Origin: Alphaproteobacteria bacterium
GTDB taxonomy: Bacteria > Pseudomonadota > Alphaproteobacteria > CACIAM-22H2
NCBI GenBank assembly: GCA_016124335.1
Contig: WGNX01000015.1
Coordinates: 1 to 40,366, forward strand
Direction: 5' to 3'
DNA: 40,366 nucleotides
A program made the translations under genes and the position numbers. Numbering within the stretch: the first letter of the stretch is position 1; each line of letters starts with the position of its first letter. Below are positions 15,341 through 23,566 of this stretch, in pieces. The notes under the pieces were generated by a model. It was not told the DNA's origin, did no database searches, and saw nothing but the letters and a program-made list of their open reading frames with translations.

Positions 15341-15820
15341 TCAGCTGACATCGCTCTCTTCCGGGATGCGTTCGCCGGCCTTGGAGCGCTTTTTCGGCCC
15401 ATCGCTTCCGAGCAGCAATTGCTTGGCCCGCTCGGTGGTCGTGCCCAGCAGGTCCCACTCATATTTGACCAGGCGCTTTGCGTCTTTAAGACCCTGATAA
15501 AGCTCGCCTTTATCGAGTCGCATGCGCAACGCATCGATGATCGGCTTGGATGTGGGATCGGCAAGTTCGAAGTCGTTCAGGAACTGGCGCAGTGCGTCCG
15601 AATAGACCTTTGCCTCGTCCGGAAACAGATACACGCACTGCAAGGTGTAATAGACGCGCAGCGCCGGCGTAGCCGCATCTTCGAGCTGAAGAATATCCTT
15701 CTGCCGCAGGATGTTACCGCGATTGCGGATGGCCAGCATCGATAGGCCGCCGGTGTTTTCGATGACCACCCCGTTGATGATGATCTTTTCGCCGGGGTTC
15801 AGTCGCAGAACGAGAGGCAT
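15341..15820 (-). CDS. flbT: FlbT, post-transcriptional regulator of flagellin
   Basis: A 159-residue FlbT-family protein. It starts MPLVLRLNPGEKIIINGVVIEN and contains NRGNILRQKDILQ and ALRVYYTLQCVYL, all family hallmarks. In Caulobacter FlbT binds the 5' leader of flagellin mRNA and destabilises it when the hook is absent. The C-terminus carries a longer basic and acidic tail (KKRSKAGERIPEESD) than I recall for other FlbT proteins. It works with FlaF, of which this window has two. A TATAAT sequence lies 47 bases upstream within the end of the preceding GT41 gene, so flbT may have its own promoter. The call is secure. Confidence 0.95.
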   Translation of the reverse strand: MPLVLRLNPGEKIIINGVVIENTGGLSMLAIRNRGNILRQKDILQLEDAATPALRVYYTLQCVYLFPDEAKVYSDALRQFLNDFELADPTSKPIIDALRMRLDKGELYQGLKDAKRLVKYEWDLLGTTTERAKQLLLGSDGPKKRSKAGERIPEESDVS

Positions 15821-15866
15821 CGAAACTTCCTGATCAAGTCACGCGTGTCGCGCGGGAGAATGCCCA

Positions 15867-15893
15867 ATTATACCATCGCCGGGGGAGAAACAA
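15867..15893 (-). promoter_or_regulatory. Possible promoter of flbT
   Basis: On the minus strand a perfect TATAAT lies at 15867-15872, overlapping the stop codon of the upstream GT41 gene. A TTGTTT (15888-15893) is 15 bases further upstream, which is short for a -35. The flbT start is 47 bases downstream. Confidence 0.35.
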
Positions 15894-17541
15894 CCTGCCG
15901 CCATAGCCGACGGTAAATGCCCTCGAACGCGCGGGCCAGGCGCAGCCCGTCGCACAACGGCGAGCCGGCGACGCGGGCGCGCAGCCCGGCGCGGATCGTT
16001 TCCAGTGCCAGCGCATCCGACACGAGCGAAGCGGCAAGTTTCGCGAGTCCTGCGCTATCGCGGGCAACCCAGCCGCCCGCGCCGATGCGCGCAAGCAGCG
16101 AGGCCGATACCCGGCCGGCGTGCCTGTCGCCGGCAAGCGAAAGCACCGGCACGCCCATCCAAAGCGCCTCGCACGTCGTCGTGGTGCCGTTGTACGGCAC
16201 CGTGTCGAGCGCCACGTCGATATCGGCATATCGCGCGACGTGCGATTGAAGCGTCTGTGCGAAACCGGCGAGTTCGACGCGCGCGCGATCGATCCCGCGC
16301 GCGGCAAAGCCTGCCAAGAGCCGTTCGCGCGTCTCGGCTTCGTCGAGGCCGCGCGCCTTCACGACCATGCGCGACGCCGGAACGGCATGCAGGGCTGCGC
16401 TCCAAAGGTCCAGCGTTGCCGCCGTGATCTTCGGCAGGTTGTTGAAAGATCCGAATGTCGGGTAGCCGCGCAAGCGCATCGGCGCCGGCGAAACGGCCGG
16501 CGCAAACGGCGGCGGCATGTACGCCAGAAAACCGCCGGGTACGCGCGCCAACGGCTCGCTCGACGCCGCATCGGCCACACCGGTCGGGTCGGTGATTTCA
16601 TCGACGAGACGCGCGTCGAACACGTCGAGCCCGGTCGTTCCCGGAAACCCGAGCCATGTCGCCTGCACGGGCGCCGGCCGCAGGGCGAATGCGCCCAGCC
16701 GGTTGCCGTTCGTGTGGCCGGCGCAGTCGACGAGCACGTCGATGCCGTCGCTTTCGACCCGGCGCGCGAACGCCGCGTCGTCCAGACCGGCCGTTTCATG
16801 CCAGTTCGGCACCAGATTGCGGAATGCCGCGGTCAACCCGTCCGGTGCCGCCACATCGGAATAGGCGTGGATCTCGACGGAATTCCGGTCGTGTCCGGCG
16901 AGCAGCGGGACGAGGAAATAGCTGCAGGAATGATTGCAGAAGTCCGGCGACGCATAACCGACCCGCAACGCGCGGTCGGGCCGCGGATCGCGCGCCGCCG
17001 GCCGTGCCGGCGCCGCGGGCCGCGGCCATTCGCGCGCGCGCGCCAATGCGGCTTCGGGCGAGTCCGGCGGATCGTAGTGCGCGCACATCAGCGCATTCGA
17101 TGCCAGGCGTGCATCGGCGGGGGCGAGCGTGCGCGCGCGGGCATAGGTGTCGAGCGCTTCGGCGATGCGCCCCTGCCCCTGGAGTGCGAGCGCCAGATTT
17201 CCCAACCGGCGTGCATCCAGCCCGCCAAGCGACAGGGCCGTTTCGAAATTGCGGGCCGCCCGCACGGGAAACCCGGCCGCCAGCGCCGCCTCGCCGGCAA
17301 CGGCGGCAACCGCGCTCTCGCCGGGGAAAGCCGCGCATGCGACGTCCGCCGCGCCAAGCGCTTCGCGCGGTTCGTTTGCAGCCACCAAGGTGGCGACGAG
17401 ATTGACATGCGCCTGCATCGGGGCACCCGGCTGCGCGATCAGCGATCCGTAAAGCGCGATCGCATGCGCGCGTTTGCCGGCCAACGCAGCGGCGTTGGCC
17501 TCGGCAAGCGTTGCGGCGATGTCGGCGGGGGCGCTAGACAT
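15868..17541 (-). CDS. TPR-GT41 protein glycosyltransferase D
   Basis: A 557-residue protein with a short TPR region (about residues 5-155) and a complete GT41 domain from residue 190. Visible motifs are SPDFCNHSCSYF (H204), DVLVDCAGHTNGNRLG, TWLGFPGTTG, FGSFNNLPKI with the conserved lysine (about K371), and DTVPYNGTTTTCEALW. It closely resembles paralogue A in motif sequence, suggesting a recent common ancestor, but has far fewer TPRs and so probably a different docking range. It lies upstream of flbT on the same strand, 48 bases apart, tying it to flagellin regulation. ATG at 17539-17541 is 44 bases from the divergent GNAT gene. Confidence 0.85.
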   Translation of the reverse strand: MSSAPADIAATLAEANAAALAGKRAHAIALYGSLIAQPGAPMQAHVNLVATLVAANEPREALGAADVACAAFPGESAVAAVAGEAALAAGFPVRAARNFETALSLGGLDARRLGNLALALQGQGRIAEALDTYARARTLAPADARLASNALMCAHYDPPDSPEAALARAREWPRPAAPARPAARDPRPDRALRVGYASPDFCNHSCSYFLVPLLAGHDRNSVEIHAYSDVAAPDGLTAAFRNLVPNWHETAGLDDAAFARRVESDGIDVLVDCAGHTNGNRLGAFALRPAPVQATWLGFPGTTGLDVFDARLVDEITDPTGVADAASSEPLARVPGGFLAYMPPPFAPAVSPAPMRLRGYPTFGSFNNLPKITAATLDLWSAALHAVPASRMVVKARGLDEAETRERLLAGFAARGIDRARVELAGFAQTLQSHVARYADIDVALDTVPYNGTTTTCEALWMGVPVLSLAGDRHAGRVSASLLARIGAGGWVARDSAGLAKLAASLVSDALALETIRAGLRARVAGSPLCDGLRLARAFEGIYRRLWRQVVSPPAMV

Positions 17542-17585
17542 GGGACGACTCGCGAGTGAGTCTAACGCGGTCCGGGGGACGCGCC

Positions 17586-18344
17586 ATGCAAGAAACGCTC
17601 GATGACCGCATCCGCACTCTCGAATGCCTTGCCTTCAATGCCTGGCCGGCGCTGCAGACACTCGTCTACGACGGCTGGCTGATGCGGTTTTCGTACGGCC
17701 ACACGAAACGGGCGAATTCCGTCAATGCGCTGTGGCCGTGCCGTCTGCCGCTCGAAGCGCGCATCGCGCATGCCGAAGCGCTTTATCGGCAGCACCACAT
17801 CCTGCCGACGTTCCGCCTGACCCCGCTGGCCGAACCCGAACTGGGGCCGGCGCTCGCCGCGCGCGGCTACGTCGAAATCGACGCTTCGATCGTGCTCGAA
17901 GCACCGATCGGGCGACTTGCGGCACTTGCCGGCAGCGACGCGGAATTGGCCGAGCGCGCCGACGGCGAATGGCTGGCGGGCTTCGCGCGCGCGACGGATA
18001 TCGGGCCCGCCACGCGCGGCGTGCTGGGCGAAATGCTGCGCGCCGCCGTTCCGCCCGCCTCCTTCGCGCGCGTGCGCGACGGGGCGGGAACGGATCTCGC
18101 CTTCGGCATGGGCGTGGCCGAAGGCGATGCGCTGGGCATCTTCGAGATGCTGACCCTGCCCGCCGCGCGCCGTCAGGGCCACGCGGCACGCATCATCGGA
18201 TCGCTTGCCCGATGGGCCGCCGCGCGCGGGGCGCGGCGCGCCTATCTCCAGGTCGTGGCGTCGAATGCCGCGGCCCGCGCGCTGTACGCGAAGCTCGGAT
18301 TCTCCGAAGCCTACGCGTACAGCTACCGGCGCCTTACCGCTTGA
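17586..18344 (+). CDS. GNAT-family N-acetyltransferase
   Basis: A 252-residue acetyltransferase. The C-terminal GNAT core is clear: IFEMLTLPAARRQGHAARII carries the acetyl-CoA pyrophosphate-binding R-x-x-G-x-A pattern, followed by LQVVASNAAARALYAKLGF. The N-terminal half (DGWLMRFSYGHTKRANSVN) is seen in GNAT proteins that acetylate small molecules or protein N-termini. ATG at 17586 follows GGGGGA and is preferred over the upstream in-frame TTG-type starts. A role in acetylating an amino sugar for glycosylation is possible from context but unproven. Its 3' end overlaps the convergent flgE gene by 11 bases. Confidence 0.8.
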   Translation: MQETLDDRIRTLECLAFNAWPALQTLVYDGWLMRFSYGHTKRANSVNALWPCRLPLEARIAHAEALYRQHHILPTFRLTPLAEPELGPALAARGYVEIDASIVLEAPIGRLAALAGSDAELAERADGEWLAGFARATDIGPATRGVLGEMLRAAVPPASFARVRDGAGTDLAFGMGVAEGDALGIFEMLTLPAARRQGHAARIIGSLARWAAARGARRAYLQVVASNAAARALYAKLGFSEAYAYSYRRLTA

Positions 18345-19809
18345 TGTTGACGACTTCCTGAAGCATTTCGTCGGCCGTCGTGATGATCTTGGCGTTGGCC
18401 GAATAGGCGCGCTGCGCCACGATCATCTTCGTGAACTCGGTGCCGATATCGACGTTCGAGTTCTCGAGGCTGTTCGGGTTGATGCCGCCCGCACCGCCGG
18501 TCTGTGTGGCGTTGAAGCCGATGAAGCCGGCGGCCGGATCGTCGAGGAACGCTTCGCCGTTCTGCCGCACCAGTCCCTTCGAGTTGTTGAAGGTCGCAAG
18601 CGCGATCTGGTACTGGGTCAGCCGCTGGCCGTTCGAGTACGTCGTGAAGACGTTGCCGTTCTTGTCGACGCCGATGCCGTTGTAGATGCCCGCCCCGTAC
18701 CCGTCGGCCGTGACGGTCGAGACCGAAATCGACGTGCCGCCGAACTGTGACATGCCGCCCGGCTGGCTGAGCGTGGAAGCCACCGTGGGGATCGACTTGT
18801 TCGGCGTGCCGAATTCGACGTTGATCGTCTGATAGCGTGCGGCCGGCGGCGGAGCCGCCACGGCTGGAGCCGCGTAGCTGACGGCGAGGCGACCGTTTGC
18901 CGGGTTGACTGTTGCATTGATCGTCGGCGGTACCGCTGTTGACGTTGTCTGCGGAACCGTAATCCCGGTGAGGAGTCCTGCGTCGACCCCAATAACCGTG
19001 CCGAATGTGAAGTCCGCCGTGAGTGTCTCGTTGCCGTTGGCCGAACTTGTCGGCGCGGTCAGCACGAGGCGCCATTGCGGCGCGGTTGTGCCGGCCGGGT
19101 CGGCCGTCGCCGGGATGGCCGCAGTACCCGTCGCGGCAGTCGCCGCGATGCCGGGCAACTGGCCGGTCGCATCGCGATTGTACCAGGTCACCGAAAAAGC
19201 ACGCGCGGCGCCGTTCGCGTCGGTAATGGTGATGGTGCCACCGTTATAGACCGTCCCCGGCGCGGCGTTCGCCGGGAGGTTCGCGGCGTAGATCGACCGC
19301 GAGGTCGGCAATGCGGGAAGCTGGCTCTGGTCGATCTGCACGGGTGCCAGCGGCCCTGCGCTCGGCGCGGGATTGGGCACCGCGACCGTCGGGCGCGGCA
19401 CCGGTCGCGCGAACAGGAACTTGCCCGCTCCGTTCACGAGGAAGCTGTTCGTATCCATGGAAAAGTCGCCGCGGCGGGTGAACTGGGTGATGTTGTTGCC
19501 GGTGAAGCCGCCGGCGGTCGTCGAACCGTCCTGCACGGGCAGCCACCCGGCCCCTGTGATCGCGATCGCCGTGGGCGAGGCGTCCTGGACGATCGAGCCC
19601 TGCAGGTCGTTGATGAAGTTCGGACGTGTCGTGACGCCGCCGGGGCTGAAGAATCGGGCGGCGGCCGTCGACACGTAGCTCGAGAAGTTCGAATCGACCC
19701 GCTTGAACCCGACGGTCTGCGAGTTCGAGACATTGTCCGAAACGTAGTTGATCGCCGTCTGCATCGAGACCAGGCCGCTGATCGCCGCGTCCATTGCTGC
19801 TGTTGCCAT
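18334..19809 (-). CDS. flgE: Flagellar hook protein FlgE
   Basis: A 491-residue hook protein. The N-terminal rod/hook motif is MDAAISGLVSMQTAINYVSD with SNSQTVGFKRVD, and the C-terminal coiled-coil motif is NVDIGTEFTKMIVAQRAYSANAKI. Those ends plus length identify FlgE, not FlgF or FlgG (about 250 residues). The central part is Thr/Ala/Pro-rich beta domain. It polymerises outside the cell into the hook joining rod and filament, and is exported by the FlhA machinery. ATG at 19807-19809 has AAGGAG upstream. A perfect palindrome lies 20 bases further upstream, and the flgL terminator precedes it, so it is a separate transcription unit. Confidence 0.93.
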   Translation of the reverse strand: MATAAMDAAISGLVSMQTAINYVSDNVSNSQTVGFKRVDSNFSSYVSTAAARFFSPGGVTTRPNFINDLQGSIVQDASPTAIAITGAGWLPVQDGSTTAGGFTGNNITQFTRRGDFSMDTNSFLVNGAGKFLFARPVPRPTVAVPNPAPSAGPLAPVQIDQSQLPALPTSRSIYAANLPANAAPGTVYNGGTITITDANGAARAFSVTWYNRDATGQLPGIAATAATGTAAIPATADPAGTTAPQWRLVLTAPTSSANGNETLTADFTFGTVIGVDAGLLTGITVPQTTSTAVPPTINATVNPANGRLAVSYAAPAVAAPPPAARYQTINVEFGTPNKSIPTVASTLSQPGGMSQFGGTSISVSTVTADGYGAGIYNGIGVDKNGNVFTTYSNGQRLTQYQIALATFNNSKGLVRQNGEAFLDDPAAGFIGFNATQTGGAGGINPNSLENSNVDIGTEFTKMIVAQRAYSANAKIITTADEMLQEVVNIKR

Positions 19810-19829
19810 CGGAATTCTCCTTTTCGTTC

Positions 19830-19848
19830 TTACTCAATTTTTGAGTAA
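19830..19848 (-). repeat. Perfect palindrome in the flgE leader
   Basis: TTACTCAA (19830-19837) and TTGAGTAA (19841-19848) flank TTT. It lies 21-39 bases before the flgE start, immediately upstream of its Shine-Dalgarno, so it could be an operator or a leader hairpin that controls translation. It is in an AT-rich stretch of otherwise GC-rich DNA. Confidence 0.55.
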
Positions 19849-19879
19849 TTTTTCTCGTTTAGGTTGTATGTCAGACCAA

Positions 19880-19910
19880 GAAAAAACGCCGGTTTCCCGG
19901 CGCTTTTTTA
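19880..19910 (-). terminator. Intrinsic terminator after flgL
   Basis: CGCCGG-TTTC-CCGGCG (19887-19902) is flanked by six A on the left and six T on the right (19904-19909). It can act on both strands and ends the flgK-flgL transcript eight bases after the flgL stop, separating it from flgE. Confidence 0.85.
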
Positions 19911-19918
19911 AGTTCGCC

Positions 19919-21310
19919 CTACCTCAGATAGTTCACAAGGGAAAGTTCAAGGATCTGCTTCGTCGTGATGTAGGACGCCTCGAGCGACGTCTGAAGCCCT
20001 TTGATGCGCGTCGATACCTGGCCGATATCGACCGCCTCGATCGTCGTGGCGCCGACCGTGGCCGTGTCGGCCAGGTCCTGATGCTTGGCCTTGATCTGCA
20101 CGAGCTGCGCCTGCCGGCCGCCGTTGACGCCCGAAAGGCTGGCGGTATCGAGCAGTGCCTTGTTGATCTGCGCTTCGGCCTGGTCGAGGAACGGAAGAGC
20201 GGCCTGGATCTGCGAAATGTCGGCCGCCTGCGCCGGCGGCACGACCGCGGCGTTGGCGTTGATCGCCTGGCCAAGCGCGATCTTGTAGTTGCGCAGGCCG
20301 TTGATCAGGTTCTGGAACGCCGGATCGGTCGCCGTGATGCCGTATTCGAGGTTGAGCTGGTCGTCGATATAGACGCTGGGCTTCTGGTTGAGCGACTCAC
20401 CCTGCGTCGTCGTCAGCGTCGTGCGCAGTGCGGCCGTGATGTAACCCGGCGCCACGTCGGTCGCGGTCGTCGCGCTGTCGGAGCGGAACTGCAGCGAAAC
20501 GGGCAGCGCCGAACTGGTCTGCACGGCCATGTACGCGACGGAAAACGTGTCGGCGGCCGCCGTTGCCGCGCCCAGGGCGGGCGTGAAGGTCAGCGTGCTG
20601 CCCGCAACGGCGGTGATCGTCGCCTGCACACCCTGGTTGGCGCCGCTGGTGAAGCGGATCGTCTGGCCGACGGCGGCGGCGGGAAATGTCGCGGCACCGG
20701 CGGTGATCGTCGTCGTCGTGCCGGCTGCGGTCGCCGTGAACGCGCCGCGCGGCGGACCGTTGCCGATGGCACCGGAGAAGGGGTTGTACGAAGGAAGCGC
20801 CGACGGCGGGTTGGCGTCGAGCGTGGACAGCGAGACGACCGGCCGCGTCGAATAGGCCGTGCCGGCGAACAGGTTGCGCTGGCCGTCGGTCTGGCTGAGG
20901 ATCGATTCGAGGCGTTGCAGCGCGCCGTTCACCAGGCCGAGCTGGGCGTTGTACGAAGCGGGCCCGAGGCTCTTGGTCTTGATGAGCTCCGACTTCATGT
21001 CGGTGGCGATCTGCGTGACGCTGTCGAGCGACTTCGAATAGAGGTCCGTGCGGTAGGTCGCGGTTTCGACCGCGCGCAGGTAGATCGTCGACTGCACGGA
21101 CGTCTGCTTGTACTGCTGCAGGCGGATCGTATCCGATGCCAGGCCCTGCTGCTGCAGCCCGTTGGCGGCGATGCCGATGAGACCGTTCCGGTAGCGGCCG
21201 GTCGAAAGCTCCTGCTGGAGGCCTGCAAGTTCGTTCTGCTGGCCGAACAGCGAGCGCTGGATGTCGAGCAACTGGGCGTAGTTCGTGACGCCGGACAGGG
21301 ATCCGACCAT
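19919..21310 (-). CDS. flgL: Hook-filament junction protein FlgL
   Basis: A 463-residue HAP3. The N-terminal flagellin-like helix reads VTNYAQLLDIQRSLFGQQNELAGLQQEL with STGRYRN, and the C-terminal one contains TIEAVDIGQVSTRIKGLQTSLEASY. It sits between FlgK and flagellin at the distal hook. It is longer than the common 300-320 residues because of a middle insertion (about 180-290) containing a beta-rich module similar to modules in FlgK next door. It starts three bases after flgK ends and is followed by a strong terminator. It probably depends on the sigma-54 element upstream of flgK. Confidence 0.93.
   Translation of the reverse strand: MVGSLSGVTNYAQLLDIQRSLFGQQNELAGLQQELSTGRYRNGLIGIAANGLQQQGLASDTIRLQQYKQTSVQSTIYLRAVETATYRTDLYSKSLDSVTQIATDMKSELIKTKSLGPASYNAQLGLVNGALQRLESILSQTDGQRNLFAGTAYSTRPVVSLSTLDANPPSALPSYNPFSGAIGNGPPRGAFTATAAGTTTTITAGAATFPAAAVGQTIRFTSGANQGVQATITAVAGSTLTFTPALGAATAAADTFSVAYMAVQTSSALPVSLQFRSDSATTATDVAPGYITAALRTTLTTTQGESLNQKPSVYIDDQLNLEYGITATDPAFQNLINGLRNYKIALGQAINANAAVVPPAQAADISQIQAALPFLDQAEAQINKALLDTASLSGVNGGRQAQLVQIKAKHQDLADTATVGATTIEAVDIGQVSTRIKGLQTSLEASYITTKQILELSLVNYLR
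20531..20728 (-). other. Beta-repeat module inside FlgL
   Basis: FlgL residues 195-260 contain GQTIRFTSGANQGVQATI then AVAGSTLTFTPALG and a DTFSVAY end. The pattern (V/I-x-I/F-x-S/T-G-x-x-x-G-x-x-x-x-I, then S/T-x-T-T/L-T-x-x-P, then a Tyr-containing strand) also appears twice in FlgK. The shared pattern suggests a common exposed decoration domain. Confidence 0.5.
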
Positions 21311-21313
21311 GGT

Positions 21314-23308
21314 TTAGTTCCTTCCCAGATTGATGAGGGTGTCGAGCATCGTGCGGACGGTCTGCAGCACCTGTGCCGAAGCCTGATACGCGTTCTGGAG
21401 CACGACGAGCTGTGCCATCTCGTTGTCGACCGAGACGCCGACCGCGTTGCGGTAGGTCTGGTCGGTCTGGAAGCGAAGCCGCTCGCTGTCGTCGGAATTC
21501 TTCTGCGAGGACGCGGTGCCCTGCGCGGCATAGGAGAGGACGGATGCCATCGTTCCCGCGATGTTGAGCGAGCCCTGGATGATGCCGGTGTTGTTGAGCG
21601 AGGCGAGCGAGGCGGCCGGCAGCGGGATCGCGTCGAAAGTGGCGTTGGCCTGGATGCTGAGCGCCTGATTGACGCTGGAAGCTGCCGAACGCGCGATCGT
21701 CGCGACCCCCGAGGTGAGATTGGGATTGATCTGCAGCATCGAGGCGGCCGACGGCAGGTTGCCGAGCGCCGGTTCGATCACGTAGACGCTGTTGGCGGCC
21801 GGCGTCGTGGTGAATGCGGGGCTGACCGTCAGCGTGGTCGCCGTGTTGCTGGCGATGAGGCCGACCTGGCCGGCGCCCGTGCCCGAGATGATTCGCACCT
21901 GATAGGAAATGCCTGCGGCCGTCGGCGCAAAGGCGTTCACGGCCCAGGCATTGTTGGTGTCGGTCACGGTCGTCGCCGTCGCGGCCGTGGCCGATCCGGT
22001 CATCAGCGGCCCCGTGACCGACTGGATCGTGTATTGGCTGGTGCTGTCGGTCGAGGCGAGGCCCGGCGCCGTGATCGTCGTCGCCGTGCTCGACGTGATG
22101 ATGGCCGAAGACCCCTTGCCCTGCCCGGCCGTGATCGTCACGCGATAATAGAGTGCGCCGGTAGGGGCGTAAGACGCGAATGCGGCACCGCCGTCGGTCA
22201 GGCCGCCGCCGTTCGTCGTCGCCGTCGCGGTGCCCGAAGTTATCGTCGTCGCCGTCGTCGCCGCAGGCGGATTGGTCAGGTTCGCATAGGTGAAGAAGTT
22301 CGCCGCCAGTTCGGTGCTGAAAGTGTTGCCCGTGTTGTAGGCGTTGTTGACGACCGAGGCGACCTGATTGGCGATCTGGTCGATCTGGTTGACGTACTTG
22401 CGCAGCAGCCCTTCGGCCGGATCGGTCGACGTCATGACCTGCTGGGAGAACGTGGTCGTGTCCGAATAGCCTGCGCGCAGCTTGATCAGCGCATCGAGCT
22501 GGCCCGATTGGAAGGCGGTCGACTGCACGGCCGTCGACGTGCCGTTCACCGTCACCTGGACCTGGTTGGTCGTGGCATTGAAGCTGAAGATCGGCGGCAC
22601 GCTGCCGGCGACCAGCGTCTGGCCGCCGGAGGTGATGATCTGAAGTGCCGCGGTGCCCGTGCCGAGGATCTGGACCTTCGTGATCTTCGCCATCTGCTTG
22701 ACGACCGAATCCATCTGGTCCTGCAGATCGCCAACGGGCTGTCCGGTGGACGACTGCGTGATCAGCTGGGCATTGAGCGAGTAGGCCTGCTGGACGAGCG
22801 AGTTGAGCGTCGACAGGTTCGAGCCGATGTCCGCCAGGATCTGGCTGTCGATCTTGGGCGGATTGGCGGAAAGCTGGTTGATCGCCGTGACGAGCTGTTG
22901 GCCCTGGATGACGATGGCGCGCGACAGGTTCGTGTTTTCGGGGCTCGCCTCGAAATCCGTCCACGCCTGCTGGAAGGCCTGAAGCTGCTGGGTGATCGAG
23001 GGGTTGTCCTGGTCGGCCTCGAGAAACTGGGAAACGAACTTGAGATAGGTCGACTTCACCTGATCGGCCGCGGAATCGGCGGTGCGCGAAAGCAGGTCGT
23101 TCTGCAGCGTCTGGTTCACCGTGCGGGTGATCGACTGGATGTTCACGCCCGTCGGCAGGCCCGCAACCGCCGGCGTCGTCAGATTGGCGACCTTGCGCGT
23201 GTAATCCGGCTGCTGGGCGTTCGCGACGTTTGCGGACACCAGTCGCGACTGCTGCTGCAGCGTCAGGAGCGCGCTGAGCGAGGAATTGAGGGCGGCGGAC
23301 AGCGACAT
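21314..23308 (-). CDS. flgK: Hook-associated protein FlgK
   Basis: A 664-residue HAP1. The N-terminal signature is LNSSLSALLTLQQQSRLVSANVANAQQPDYTRK, and the C-terminus ends with SVDNEMAQLVVLQNAYQASAQVLQTV, both FlgK hallmarks. It caps the hook and connects to FlgL and the filament. Residues 353-513 hold two beta-rich repeats not in classical FlgK, explaining its length. The start is ATG 23306-23308. A well-matched sigma-54 promoter lies 59-73 bases upstream, implying control by the FlbD encoded in the window. It is first in the flgK-flgL operon. Confidence 0.95.
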   Translation of the reverse strand: MSLSAALNSSLSALLTLQQQSRLVSANVANAQQPDYTRKVANLTTPAVAGLPTGVNIQSITRTVNQTLQNDLLSRTADSAADQVKSTYLKFVSQFLEADQDNPSITQQLQAFQQAWTDFEASPENTNLSRAIVIQGQQLVTAINQLSANPPKIDSQILADIGSNLSTLNSLVQQAYSLNAQLITQSSTGQPVGDLQDQMDSVVKQMAKITKVQILGTGTAALQIITSGGQTLVAGSVPPIFSFNATTNQVQVTVNGTSTAVQSTAFQSGQLDALIKLRAGYSDTTTFSQQVMTSTDPAEGLLRKYVNQIDQIANQVASVVNNAYNTGNTFSTELAANFFTYANLTNPPAATTATTITSGTATATTNGGGLTDGGAAFASYAPTGALYYRVTITAGQGKGSSAIITSSTATTITAPGLASTDSTSQYTIQSVTGPLMTGSATAATATTVTDTNNAWAVNAFAPTAAGISYQVRIISGTGAGQVGLIASNTATTLTVSPAFTTTPAANSVYVIEPALGNLPSAASMLQINPNLTSGVATIARSAASSVNQALSIQANATFDAIPLPAASLASLNNTGIIQGSLNIAGTMASVLSYAAQGTASSQKNSDDSERLRFQTDQTYRNAVGVSVDNEMAQLVVLQNAYQASAQVLQTVRTMLDTLINLGRN
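21770..22252 (-). repeat. Two tandem beta-repeat modules inside FlgK
   Basis: FlgK residues 353-433 and 437-513 are repeats of one unit. Unit 1 has YRVTITAGQGKGSSAII then SSTATTITAPG and SQYTI; unit 2 has YQVRIISGTGAGQVGLI then SNTATTLTVSP and SVYVI. The unit resembles beta-strand repeats known from phage tail and surface proteins. It lies in the exposed central part of FlgK. Confidence 0.6.
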
Positions 23309-23366
23309 GGTGTTGGCTCCGGTTCGGGACCCCCGTGGTCGAGGGACCCCTTTCCCGAAGACATTC

Positions 23367-23381
23367 GCAACCCCTGTGCCA
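23367..23381 (-). promoter_or_regulatory. Sigma-54 promoter of flgK-flgL
   Basis: The minus strand reads TGGCACAGGGGTTGC, an exact TGGC-N7-TTGC match also fitting TGGCAC at -24. Transcription should start near 23355, giving a leader of about 47 bases before flgK. The enhancer-binding activator is probably FlbD, encoded at 33197-34570. Confidence 0.75.
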
Positions 23382-23506
23382 CCCTGTAATGAACTGTAAC
23401 CAGTTGAAAAGAAGCAGAATTTTTAAAATCGTACGACGAAGGGCCAGATCATTGCGGCTGCCCCGGCACGTTCGACCCGGCAGGATTTGCCGCCCCTTCG
23501 GAAACG

Positions 23507-23537
23507 AAAAAGCCGCCGTCGATATTGCGACGGCGGC
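23507..23537 (-). terminator. Intrinsic terminator after the second flaF
   Basis: A perfect 10-base-pair GC-rich stem (GCCGCCGTCG at 23512-23521 with its complement at 23528-23537) has a 6-base loop and is followed on the minus strand by TTTTT. It lies 30 bases after the flaF stop and insulates the sigma-54 promoter of flgK from read-through. Confidence 0.85.
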
Positions 23538-23566
23538 CCGAAATCGACCTTCCCGAATGCGCTATT

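Noticed and set aside
19748..23389. A 1,213-codon open frame on the plus strand.
   Set aside because: It is antisense to flgL and flgK, rich in Arg and Gly without domain signs, and follows from their high third-position GC.
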